Shown here piece after piece: positions 9,152-17,277 of a DNA stretch of 64,000 bases (position 1 is the first letter of the stretch; each line of letters opens with the position of its first letter). The position numbers and the translations under genes were made by a program. Under the pieces are notes generated by a model. That model saw only the letters and a list, made by a program, of their open reading frames with translations, was not told the DNA's origin and did not search any database. Source of the DNA: Neptuniibacter sp048548695. Lineage in GTDB: Bacteria > Pseudomonadota > Gammaproteobacteria > Pseudomonadales > Balneatricaceae. The stretch lies in NCBI RefSeq assembly GCF_048548695.1, contig NZ_JBLYIF010000002.1; one strand, given 5' to 3'.

Positions 9152-10378
9152 ATGGGCGCATCATTGCTCTGGCGCTTGTTCCTGCCTTTTGGTTTGGGGT
9201 ATTTCCTCTCCTACCTGTTTCGCATGGTGAATGCGGTTATTGCACCTGAGTTGTTGGTGGATATCAGCATGACTGCGGGCGAAATTGGTTTAGTCAGTGG
9301 GACATACCTGATCTGTTTTGCGGCGTTTCAATTACCTTTGGGTATCTTGCTGGACCGTTATGAACCACGTCAGGTGCTGGCGCTGTTACTGCTGTTGGCT
9401 GCGGCTGGGGCCATCATGTTTGCCACTGCCCAAGGCATTTTGCAGTTGATGCTGGGCCGCGGTTTGATTGGGCTGGGGGTATCAGCCTGTCTGATGGCTG
9501 CATTTAAAACCTACAGTCACTGGTTTAGTGTGCAGCGTTTGCCGTTGGTGAATGGTTTACAACTCACCGCTGGGGGTTTAGGTGCGTTGGCCGCTACCCG
9601 GCCGGTAGCGTTGATAGTCGACCTGTATGACTGGCGCATTTTATTCTGGGGGTTGGCGGGCGCATGTTTACTGGTGAGTTTGCTGGTGTACTGGTTGGTG
9701 CCACGTCATACGGTCATTCCGCATGGAGAAACGCTGCGGCAACAGTTGTGTGGTACCTGGCAGATCATTACTCAGCCGGCATTTTACCGCCGAGCACCGG
9801 CCAGTATGCTGGCGCAGTCTGCTTTTGCGGCGATTCAGGGCTTATGGCTGGGCCTCTGGTTAAGAGATATAGAGGGCCTGTCCGCTGCGATGCTTTCTCA
9901 GCAGCTGTTTTTGGTGGCGCTGGGTATGTGCTGTGGTTTTTTCAGTCTTGGTTGGCTGGCCGATCGTTTACAGCATCGCGGACTCAGTCCCAACCAGATC
10001 TGTGCCGCTGGCATGGTCATATTTCTAGTGCTGCAACTGCTGATCTTCTCCACCGCTAGCAGGACTCCAGGCTGGGTGTGGTGTGCACTGGGCTTCTTTG
10101 GTACCTCAGGTACCCTGATGTTTGCAGTGCTGTCGCAGCATTTTCCCCGGCAGCAGCTGGGGCGAGTCAATACGTCACTTAATCTGATGATTTTTCTGGG
10201 GGCGTTTCTGATGCAGTGGGGTATCGGACTGATTGCAGGCTTTTGGGGGACGGCGGATGCACTACCACTGGTGGCGTATCAGACTGCGTTTGGGGTTTGT
10301 GCGTTGATGCAGTTGTTAGGGCTGCTGTGGTTGATTGGCGGCGGTATCTGCAGCAATAAGCACAGGCCAGACAGGTAA
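9152..10378 (+). CDS. Major facilitator superfamily transporter
   Basis: A roughly 408-residue protein with about 12 hydrophobic helices. The loop GILLDRYEPRQVL between helices 2 and 3 is the MFS motif A in degenerate form. The start is uncertain: ATG 9152 has only a close AGG, while GTG 9113 or 9101 would add 13-17 residues. It follows the TRAP permease by about 55 bases on the same strand and may be co-transcribed. The substrate is not recognisable. Confidence 0.8.
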   Translation: MGASLLWRLFLPFGLGYFLSYLFRMVNAVIAPELLVDISMTAGEIGLVSGTYLICFAAFQLPLGILLDRYEPRQVLALLLLLAAAGAIMFATAQGILQLMLGRGLIGLGVSACLMAAFKTYSHWFSVQRLPLVNGLQLTAGGLGALAATRPVALIVDLYDWRILFWGLAGACLLVSLLVYWLVPRHTVIPHGETLRQQLCGTWQIITQPAFYRRAPASMLAQSAFAAIQGLWLGLWLRDIEGLSAAMLSQQLFLVALGMCCGFFSLGWLADRLQHRGLSPNQICAAGMVIFLVLQLLIFSTASRTPGWVWCALGFFGTSGTLMFAVLSQHFPRQQLGRVNTSLNLMIFLGAFLMQWGIGLIAGFWGTADALPLVAYQTAFGVCALMQLLGLLWLIGGGICSNKHRPDR

Positions 10379-10392
10379 AGCTGCCCGGCCTG
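10363..10392. terminator. Hairpin between convergent genes, possible terminator
   Basis: Arms CAGGCC and GGCCTG with an inner CAG/CTG pair straddle the MFS stop codon and lie just before the end of the oppositely oriented HhH gene. The T-rich tail is poor in both directions, so this is only a weak bidirectional terminator candidate. Confidence 0.35.
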
Positions 10393-10399
10393 AGTGTTA

Positions 10400-11197
10400 T
10401 TACAGCGACAGATATTTCTGCAGTTGTTTCAGCAATTTTGGACCCATGCCTTTCAGTGCCAGCAGATCTTCGAGTTTTTTGTACGGGCGGCTATTGTAGA
10501 TGGTAGCTGCCAGTTTTTTGCTCAGGCCTTTAACCTGCTCGAGCTCCTGCAACGACGCATCATTGATAGAAACGCTTTTTTCAGGCACGGCTGCCTTAGT
10601 CGCAGACTTGGCCTTAGGTTTTACGGCTTTTGCTTTTGGCGCGACTTTCGTTTTTGGTTTGGCTTCGACCTTAGCTGGGCTTTCCGCTTTAACTTCTACT
10701 GCAACTTCAACTTTTGTGTTTTCAGCCTGAGCTGGAGCAAGTTTACGGCTGGTAAAGTCGACATCGATAATCTTGCCATCTTCACTGCGGCTAACAGGCG
10801 TTTTGTTTTCAACCACATATGGCAGATCAAAGTTGATGTAGTCACAGGTTACAAAACTCTCGCCATTCCATTCACGCAGCATCAGACAAAGTGTCCAGCT
10901 ACCTGGTGGTGGCGCGGTAAAGTTCAGACAGTATTCGCAGGTAGTCAGGAAATGCTGGTCCAGCACTTCGCCAATCTCAGTAGCTGCCAATGCTGTACCG
11001 GAGAAGTCGCCGCCCTGGTATGCATATGGCAGTGCCCACAATTCGACCGCCAGGGTGCCACTGATGGACAGATTGTCGCGATTGTTGGATAGCGTCGGAA
11101 TGGTGATGATGACTTGCTGCTCTTCAATACGGTAACTGGCGCTGCCGTTCAGACTGATATCAGGGGTACTTTGTTGCATTAAAGTCGATGCAATCAC
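10400..11197 (-). CDS. Predicted beta-domain / Lys-rich linker / helix-hairpin-helix protein
   Basis: 265 residues without signal peptide or membrane helix. Residues about 15-130 alternate like a beta-sandwich and hold four Cys (87, 90, 104, 118; the first two as CEYC). Residues about 160-206 are a low-complexity Lys/Ala/Pro/Val linker. Residues 207-265 are a ComEA-like pair of helix-hairpin-helix motifs (VKGLSKKLA, LKGMGPKLL) that usually bind DNA non-specifically. GTG 11197 is a good start because GGAG lies 7 bases upstream; ATG 11179 is an alternative. Cytoplasmic nucleic-acid binding is inferred. I do not recognise the N-terminal domain. Confidence 0.75.
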   Translation of the reverse strand: MIASTLMQQSTPDISLNGSASYRIEEQQVIITIPTLSNNRDNLSISGTLAVELWALPYAYQGGDFSGTALAATEIGEVLDQHFLTTCEYCLNFTAPPPGSWTLCLMLREWNGESFVTCDYINFDLPYVVENKTPVSRSEDGKIIDVDFTSRKLAPAQAENTKVEVAVEVKAESPAKVEAKPKTKVAPKAKAVKPKAKSATKAAVPEKSVSINDASLQELEQVKGLSKKLAATIYNSRPYKKLEDLLALKGMGPKLLKQLQKYLSL

Positions 11198-11646
11198 TTC
11201 GTTGCTCCTGCATTTTTTATTGAGTGAGCGCGGATTCTAAGTGGCGGTTATTGGCAGATTCAACCAGATAAACCGTATTTTTTATAGGCGCATTAAAGAG
11301 GTGCAAATGCATCAAAATGATCGGGCATGTGCACTCTTTTGATATCAGTGAATAAGCATCAAATTCAGCGTGTTAGCGGGAAGAGGTCCGGAGTGTACGG
11401 GCGGTTTTGGGGCATGCTCGTTATATGAAATATTTTCAATAAAAACATGGATTTTGTTTGATTCCCTCAATTGGTTAATGTTTGATCTGTAGTCGTCTTT
11501 GGTGTTTTATTAAAACTGCTGCATAAGGCGTAATTGTTCTACTATTGAATAGGTGAACAATAAATGTGGTTCAGCTGAAACAACGTTACTATCTGGGAAA
11601 TCGCCTAGTATTGATAAAGCGTTAATTACCCTAGCAAGGAAGTATT
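11198..11646. other. Divergent intergenic region with a 27-bp palindrome
   Basis: About 450 bases separate the HhH gene from the GGDEF/EAL gene, and I see no protein gene. The stretch is more AT-rich than its neighbours. It includes a loose inverted repeat (AAAGAGGTGCA near 11294, TGCACTCTTTT near 11331) and a strong interrupted palindrome at 11534-11560. Promoters for both genes must lie here, but no clear -35/-10 pair stands out. Confidence 0.5.
11534..11560. promoter_or_regulatory. 27-bp interrupted palindrome, operator candidate
   Basis: TTGTTC, CTATT, AATAG and GAACAA form two nested inverted pairs (11 of 13 arm positions match) centred on 11547, 100 bases before the GGDEF/EAL start. 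No T-run follows, so it is not a terminator. It looks like a binding site for a dimeric regulator, whose identity is unknown. Confidence 0.55.
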
Positions 11647-14286
11647 ATGGCGCATAGTGAAGCCAACCCTCTACGTATACTGATTCTGTTTTTTGGTGGT
11701 TTATTGTTGGTCGGCTTGACGGTTTTTGCAGTCGTTGTCTGGCAGGATGTAAAAAATACCCAGTTGTCGCGGCTTAACCAGCAAACCGATATGTTGCAGG
11801 AGCGGATGCTGGATTTCTTATCGCAACAGGCTCGGCTAGTTTCGCGGGCGCTGGACGATGCAGACCCGGGTAATAAGGCGCAACTGCCTCAGGTAAAAAC
11901 CGTTATGGATGAGCTGCTGGGGCGCTCTGAAATGATTGACGGTTTAGCGTTATTGGATACGTCTGGCGAGGTGTTGGTTACGGCAAGTCGCACTCAGATA
12001 CCCCCGCTTTCCAGTGAAAATCGCTGGCAGTTTGACCTGGCCAGATTGGATAAAAAACCTCAATTAGGCGCTATGCAGCGGTCAGGTCTGCTTGATCCGC
12101 CACTAATGCCACTGTTTATTCCGCAGTTATCTGGAACCAAGCTTGTGGAAGCTATTGTAGTGGTGTTTTTCCGCTTAGAGGAGGATTTTGGCCTGCTCAA
12201 TCAGTTATCAATTTCCCCAAATTCCAAGTTTTGGCTGGTGGGGCGAGAGGGGCTGATCCATCTTTCCTACCCGTTGGATAATGGGCTGGTTGCTGGGCTG
12301 TTTCGACGGCGTTTGCCTGCTGAAACATTGCAAGCTGTTGAAGCGCAACTAGAAGCTGCGCAACCCGATCAGGGGCTGCAACAGAAAATTGGCGGGCAGC
12401 GACTATTACTGCAGGTCAATGTATTACCGGACTACCAGGTTTTGCTGTTGCAAGGCCAGCCGGTGATGGCTCTGATTCCTGTTTGGGCGAGCCAGATGCG
12501 GCCAGTTACCGGCATTTTTTTACTGTTTATGCTGGTGGGTGGGGTGGCGTATTGGGCCTCCAGTCGCATCAGTCGTCAGGTCACCGCGGCAAAAGTGGAG
12601 GCCGAAGGTAATGTGGAAAAACTGTCACAAGCAGTTGAGCAAAGTCCCAGTAGTATTGTGATCACTAATGCCAATTGGCAGATCGAGTATGCCAACAGTC
12701 ATTTCGACCTGGAACATGAAGGGTCTGGGTTACACCGGCAGGTGACTGGCCGGGAAATGATCAATTTCGCGCCCTACAGTGAACTGAAAGCAGATCTGGT
12801 GTTTATCGGTAAAGAAGTCAGTGAAACCGGAAAATGGTTTGCAGAGCGTCAGACCGAATATAACGGTAACTGGTACGCTTTTTCTATCAGCGGCATCAGT
12901 AATGCTGCCGGAGAGATGACGCATTATGTCACCGTCGTCAATGACATCACCAACAGGAAAGAAGCTGAAGCTCAGCTCTATCGACAAGCCAATTTTGATT
13001 CGCTGACCGGACTCCCCAACCGCTTACGAGGTAATCAGGATTTGGCGCGGGCACTGCAGGATGCCTGGCAGCATGAACACCGGGTAGCGGTGCTCTATCT
13101 GGATATCGATAACTTCAAAGTGGTGAATGATACATTTGGTCACTTGCTGGGTGATCAGCTGTTGCAATTGGTGGCTGATCGGCTGAAAAGTGTCTGTAGC
13201 GACAGGGCATATGTCTGCCATGTCAGTGGTGATGAATTTATGGTTTACACCACCTATCAGGACAAAATTGAAGTCAATCAGCTGGCCGATAAAATTCTTC
13301 GCGATGTGGAGACTCCGGTTGAAATAGAGGGTAAGCAATTATTTGTGTCTGTCAGTATTGGTATTGCCTGTTACCCCGATGACAACAATGATGTGACCGG
13401 TTTGATTAAGTTCGCCGATATTGCGTTGTACGAATCCAAGAAACAGGGACGCAAACGCTATAGTTTTTTTACCTCTGAACTGGAATATGGCATGAAGCGC
13501 AGAAGCGATGTGGAAAATCTGCTGCGCAGGGCGCTTGATCGTGGTGAAATTTACATGGTTTACCAGTGTAAAAACTCAATTCAGACAGGCGAGATACTCG
13601 GGTTTGAAGCGCTGATGCGATGGCAGAGTGCGGATCTGGGCCCGGTGGGGCCAGATGAGTTTATTCATGCCGCCGAAGAAGCAGGGTTGATCAACGAACT
13701 GGGTGAGTTCGCTCTGAAGCAGGCTTGTAATGATCTGGTGCTGTTACAGGCGGCATCGGACAGCAAGCTGAATATGGCAGTCAACCTGTCATTGCGTCAG
13801 TTAGCGCAGGATGAAATTGTCGATCTTGTGCGCCAGGTGCTTGAGCAAACGCCAATACAGCCTGATCAATTAGAGCTCGAAATTACTGAAAGTCTGTTGG
13901 CCGATAATGTTGAGTCTCTATTACCAAGGTTGGAGCGTTTGCTTAACCTCGGTACCTCACTGACCATCGATGACTTCGGTACCGGTTATAGCTCCCTCAG
14001 TTACCTTACGCGCTTTCCTGTCAGTTGCCTGAAGGTTGATCGTGCCTTTGTGCGGGATATGGCCAACCACGCAGGGGATGCGACACTGGCGCGCACTATT
14101 ATTGCCATGGCGCATGCGCTGGACTTAAAAGTGGTGGCTGAAGGCATTGAAGATGAAACGCAGCTGGAGATGCTGCGTCAGTATCGCTGTGATATTGGCC
14201 AGGGCTATTTTTTCAGTAAGCCGGTGCCTTTGGATGATGCTGTCGCGCTGTTAAACAGGCAAATAGAACCGGAAACAGCTGTTTGA
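11647..14286 (+). CDS. Membrane PAS-GGDEF-EAL cyclic-di-GMP protein
   Basis: An 879-residue dual-domain protein. Two membrane helices (about 10-30 and 285-300) flank a periplasmic sensor of about 250 residues. A PAS domain (about 325-440), a GGDEF domain (about 445-605) and an EAL domain (about 620-870) follow. The cyclase motif reads SGDEF at 527-531, so activity is uncertain. The phosphodiesterase motifs are complete: EAL at 654-656, NLSLRQL, EITES, IDDFGTGYSS, KVDRAFV and GQGYFFSKP. It probably degrades cyclic-di-GMP under control of the sensor. AAGGAAG precedes the ATG. A membrane GGDEF gene follows 86 bases later. Confidence 0.9.
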   Translation: MAHSEANPLRILILFFGGLLLVGLTVFAVVVWQDVKNTQLSRLNQQTDMLQERMLDFLSQQARLVSRALDDADPGNKAQLPQVKTVMDELLGRSEMIDGLALLDTSGEVLVTASRTQIPPLSSENRWQFDLARLDKKPQLGAMQRSGLLDPPLMPLFIPQLSGTKLVEAIVVVFFRLEEDFGLLNQLSISPNSKFWLVGREGLIHLSYPLDNGLVAGLFRRRLPAETLQAVEAQLEAAQPDQGLQQKIGGQRLLLQVNVLPDYQVLLLQGQPVMALIPVWASQMRPVTGIFLLFMLVGGVAYWASSRISRQVTAAKVEAEGNVEKLSQAVEQSPSSIVITNANWQIEYANSHFDLEHEGSGLHRQVTGREMINFAPYSELKADLVFIGKEVSETGKWFAERQTEYNGNWYAFSISGISNAAGEMTHYVTVVNDITNRKEAEAQLYRQANFDSLTGLPNRLRGNQDLARALQDAWQHEHRVAVLYLDIDNFKVVNDTFGHLLGDQLLQLVADRLKSVCSDRAYVCHVSGDEFMVYTTYQDKIEVNQLADKILRDVETPVEIEGKQLFVSVSIGIACYPDDNNDVTGLIKFADIALYESKKQGRKRYSFFTSELEYGMKRRSDVENLLRRALDRGEIYMVYQCKNSIQTGEILGFEALMRWQSADLGPVGPDEFIHAAEEAGLINELGEFALKQACNDLVLLQAASDSKLNMAVNLSLRQLAQDEIVDLVRQVLEQTPIQPDQLELEITESLLADNVESLLPRLERLLNLGTSLTIDDFGTGYSSLSYLTRFPVSCLKVDRAFVRDMANHAGDATLARTIIAMAHALDLKVVAEGIEDETQLEMLRQYRCDIGQGYFFSKPVPLDDAVALLNRQIEPETAV

Positions 14287-14372
14287 AAGCGGTGTTTGTA
14301 AAAGCTAGCAATCAATAGCGGCTACTTCTAGACTGGTTTACTACGGAAGGTAAAAGTGTCAGAGGAATCCTG

Positions 14373-15557
14373 ATGAATGCCATGGATAGCCGTTGGTTAA
14401 AAACCCGTGCAGATAAACGGGTGACTGCGGTGACAAGGCTACTGCTTTTAGTGTTGGCTTTAATGTTGGCTGGGGGTGTGTCCCTGATGATCGACTTAAA
14501 GCATAAATGGCAGAGCTACGAACAGGAAACCGCAGCCAAGGAACTGGCGGTGTTTCAACTTCAAGGGCTATTGGGTTACGGCGGGTTAGTTAATCACTTC
14601 AAAGATTATATGCTCCACCGAGACAGTCAGTTTTATACCCTCGCTCAACACAACATTGAGGCTGCTCGCGAAACGCTATCGGCATATCAGAATTTCGCTT
14701 TGGCTCAGGAAGAGCGGGTGGCGCTATCGCTTATCAGGCAAACGCTGGATGCTTTCCAGGGCAATTTGGAGCTTATCCGGCAGGCAGTTGATGTCGGTGA
14801 GGCTGTGCCCGGTGCTGATCTACAGATGAAAATGGACAGCAACGGTGTCTCGGCTGCGCTTGATCTGCTGCGCCAGCATGTTGATCGCGCGCGTAATCAG
14901 CAGTTTGCTGCAATTGAAAATCGTATTTTTCAGGTTGTTGTTCTGCTCTGTGGGGTACTGGCAATTCTCGCGGTGGTTGTTCTACTATTTACTGCCCGTC
15001 GCCGGGCGGTTAAACCCGTGCTTGAATCGCTGGATACAGCTGAGATGCATCTGCCTGCGCTGCAGGTGACGATGATCTGCGATTTGACCGGCAGCCCGAA
15101 TCGCAGGGCACTGTTTGAACAGGGTAGTAAGTTATTAAGTCAGGCCAATAGTCAGGATAAGCCTCTGTCTGTTTTGGCAGTGGATGTAGATAATTTTCGC
15201 CGGATCAATGAGTTACTTGGCCCCAGTATAGGTGACCGGGTGTTGCTGGATATTGCTAACCGGCTTAAGTCCTATCTGGCAGAGGGTGATTTTTTGGCCC
15301 GTACCGGGGGTGATGAGTTTGTGCTGCTGGTTCAGCAACGTGACGCATTGGCAGCAGCCCGAAAGCTGGCTGAACAGTTGCATGATGTCATGACGCCAGA
15401 TTATGAGCTATTACATCGCAATGATCTGTTGATTAGCTGTTCGGTGGGGGGGGCAATGTTTCCCGATGATGGCTTGGATTTGGAAACTTTGCTCAAGGTT
15501 GCTGATCTGCGCATGTATAGTGTCCGGCGTCGCTATCGTCAGTTCCGGCAGGGTTAA
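14373..15557 (+). CDS. Membrane-anchored diguanylate cyclase (GGDEF)
   Basis: 394 residues. Two membrane helices (about 24-42 and 185-208) enclose a mainly helical periplasmic sensor of about 140 residues. The C-terminal GGDEF domain has an intact active site, GGDEF at 312-316, and the metal-binding region VDVDNFRRINE. The usual inhibitory RxxD site upstream reads AEGD, so product feedback through that site is probably lost. AGAGGA precedes the ATG. It likely makes cyclic-di-GMP that the preceding EAL protein can remove. Its stop codon interlocks with that of the convergent gene. Confidence 0.9.
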   Translation: MNAMDSRWLKTRADKRVTAVTRLLLLVLALMLAGGVSLMIDLKHKWQSYEQETAAKELAVFQLQGLLGYGGLVNHFKDYMLHRDSQFYTLAQHNIEAARETLSAYQNFALAQEERVALSLIRQTLDAFQGNLELIRQAVDVGEAVPGADLQMKMDSNGVSAALDLLRQHVDRARNQQFAAIENRIFQVVVLLCGVLAILAVVVLLFTARRRAVKPVLESLDTAEMHLPALQVTMICDLTGSPNRRALFEQGSKLLSQANSQDKPLSVLAVDVDNFRRINELLGPSIGDRVLLDIANRLKSYLAEGDFLARTGGDEFVLLVQQRDALAAARKLAEQLHDVMTPDYELLHRNDLLISCSVGGAMFPDDGLDLETLLKVADLRMYSVRRRYRQFRQG

Positions 15558-17143
15558 TCTGGTGTCTGTTTCGTGGTTGACTCTGTCTGCATAAGCGCAT
15601 TAAAGAATTTGCTAATTAGATGGTTGGCTTGCTTCTGTAATAAGTCCTGGTGACGTGGTTGTAGCTTATGCATGATCACCTTGTCTTCATCTTCCCGCCT
15701 GATATCGGCATCCTGCAACAATGCTTGCTTGAGTTTGGGGGCTTCTGTCAGCGCAGTGTGACTGATTAGCGCATTGCTTTGAATGGTGCGGGTCAGGAAC
15801 CTTGCTTCTTCTAGTAATAAACTTTGCTTGTTGTGGTGGCCCCGTGCCAGTGCAGTCTGTAGATTCAGAACCGGCTGGAATTGGCGAATCCGGCTTTGGT
15901 TGTACAGGCGGTAAAGCAGGGTAAACAGCATGGCAGAGCACACTGCATTGATACCGTGCTCATCACTCTGCTGAGCATTATTGAAGCGGATAATGACATC
16001 CCCTGAGGTCAGTTTCTCTGCTTCACCTTGATAGATGCCGGCGACCTGCAGTGCTAACTGTTGGTAGACTTGCAGCAGTTGCTGGCGCAGTTCTGGCTCT
16101 GTGTTGTCCGAACCGTGGGTGACGGTATCAATATACACAATGTAGCAGGCATTTTCGGCGGCCAGCATTAACTCAAGCTCATGCTCAAATGGATACAGGT
16201 TGAGTTGCACCTCCTGCCGCTGCTGCAGGTGTTTCATTAGCGGATTTTCCCGCTTGGTTGCTGCTTCGGTGGCTGCAACCGGATGCGTTGCTACCTCTTG
16301 TTCCTGTAACTCAAAGTGGGTTTCGCTGTTGTTATTAAACTCGGGCAGGTCGTGCGGGTGATGCTCAAATCGTGGCATGTGGTTGATGGCGTTACGAGCG
16401 GGTTTCAGCAGAGCTACCAGCTCCTGGGTGTCATCTTCAGGTGCGTCGCGGTCGGTGGCTACTGGTTCAGGATCTGCAACGGCTTCAGGCTGAGGTGCCT
16501 CCGGCGGGATTTCGAGTTCTGCATCTATTCCGGTAACTGGCTCGCTGTTGTTTGTCAGGGGTAACTCTTCTGCAGTCTGTTGCTGCAAAAACGCGGCAAA
16601 GTCGGGTGGCTCAGGTGTGGCTTTAGTGCGCACATCGGCAGTTTCCCGATGTCTTAGGCTGTACCACAGGCTGAATAGTGTAATGAAAATGATTGTGCAG
16701 GCCAGAAACGCTGCCTGGATCAGTGGTTGTCGAATCAGGCTCAGCGTGGGTGCCGGGTTTAACCAAAGTGTCAGGGTGCCAAGGGGACGTTCACCGCCTA
16801 GCGGGGCTTCCAGTTTGAGGTCTGTGGCGTTACCGGCGCGGGCAACGACCATCAGATCGGGATTTTTCAGCTCTAGGCCAGTGACGTAATCCAGTTGAAT
16901 AATCTGGTTGGCAAGGTAATTGATACTGATGCGGTCATTGGCCAGCAGTAGAGGCCGACTCATGATGGCCGTCTGGCTGGCCAGGCTTTGTCCCAGCTGT
17001 AATGTGTCTACCCGGGCCAGCCGTTGACTGGATAGGTGCAGGTATACTGTGCTCAGCAATAGACCGGCAAGCAATACAACGGCGACAACCATCAAAAGCA
17101 GGTAGCGGGTCTTGATCTGTTTTAAGCTGCGGTCTCTGGCCAC
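15554..17143 (-). CDS. Membrane protein with AhpA/YtjB-like sensor and possible degenerate cyclase fold
   Basis: About 529 residues. An N-terminal helix (LLLMVVAVVLLAGLLL), a periplasmic segment of about 110 residues and a second helix (AAFLACTIIFITLFSL) resemble the AhpA/YtjB family. An acidic, Pro/Glu-rich linker of about 150 residues then leads to a C-terminal domain of about 200. That domain contains EKLTSGDVIIRFNNA, which recalls the class III nucleotide cyclase core without clear catalytic Asp residues. I chose GTG 17143 because AGGA lies 8 bases upstream; an in-frame GTG at 17215 is less likely. It is divergent from proA. The function is unknown and the cyclase likeness is tentative. 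Confidence 0.65.
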   Translation of the reverse strand: MARDRSLKQIKTRYLLLMVVAVVLLAGLLLSTVYLHLSSQRLARVDTLQLGQSLASQTAIMSRPLLLANDRISINYLANQIIQLDYVTGLELKNPDLMVVARAGNATDLKLEAPLGGERPLGTLTLWLNPAPTLSLIRQPLIQAAFLACTIIFITLFSLWYSLRHRETADVRTKATPEPPDFAAFLQQQTAEELPLTNNSEPVTGIDAELEIPPEAPQPEAVADPEPVATDRDAPEDDTQELVALLKPARNAINHMPRFEHHPHDLPEFNNNSETHFELQEQEVATHPVAATEAATKRENPLMKHLQQRQEVQLNLYPFEHELELMLAAENACYIVYIDTVTHGSDNTEPELRQQLLQVYQQLALQVAGIYQGEAEKLTSGDVIIRFNNAQQSDEHGINAVCSAMLFTLLYRLYNQSRIRQFQPVLNLQTALARGHHNKQSLLLEEARFLTRTIQSNALISHTALTEAPKLKQALLQDADIRREDEDKVIMHKLQPRHQDLLQKQANHLISKFFNALMQTESTTKQTPD

Positions 17144-17195
17144 GGGAGAAATCCTGAGTCGTTCAGGTTGGCATGATAACAGTTCAATTCCATAT

Positions 17196-17217
17196 CGGTG
17201 AACAGGAATTATCACCG
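17196..17217. promoter_or_regulatory. Dyad in the proA upstream region
   Basis: CGGTGA and TCACCG arms ten bases apart lie just upstream of the proA -35 box and ahead of the divergent membrane-protein gene. It could be an operator serving both. The arms are only six bases long. Confidence 0.35.
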
Positions 17218-17221
17218 CCCC

Positions 17222-17250
17222 ATGACCCGGGGTCCCAGCAGCGTTATAAT
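17222..17250 (+). promoter_or_regulatory. Sigma-70 promoter of proA
   Basis: ATGACC (-35, 17222-17227) and a perfect TATAAT (-10, 17245-17250) are 17 bases apart. Transcription would start near 17257, giving a leader of about 20 bases before the chosen proA start. Confidence 0.65.
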
Positions 17251-17277
17251 GCCTGCTTCACGAATGAGATGAGCAGT

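Noticed and set aside
10394..11092. Long plus-strand open frame (232 codons) opposite the HhH gene
   Set aside because: Phe- and Gln-rich composition with no ribosome binding site, fully antisense to a gene with a good start and a recognised C-terminal domain.
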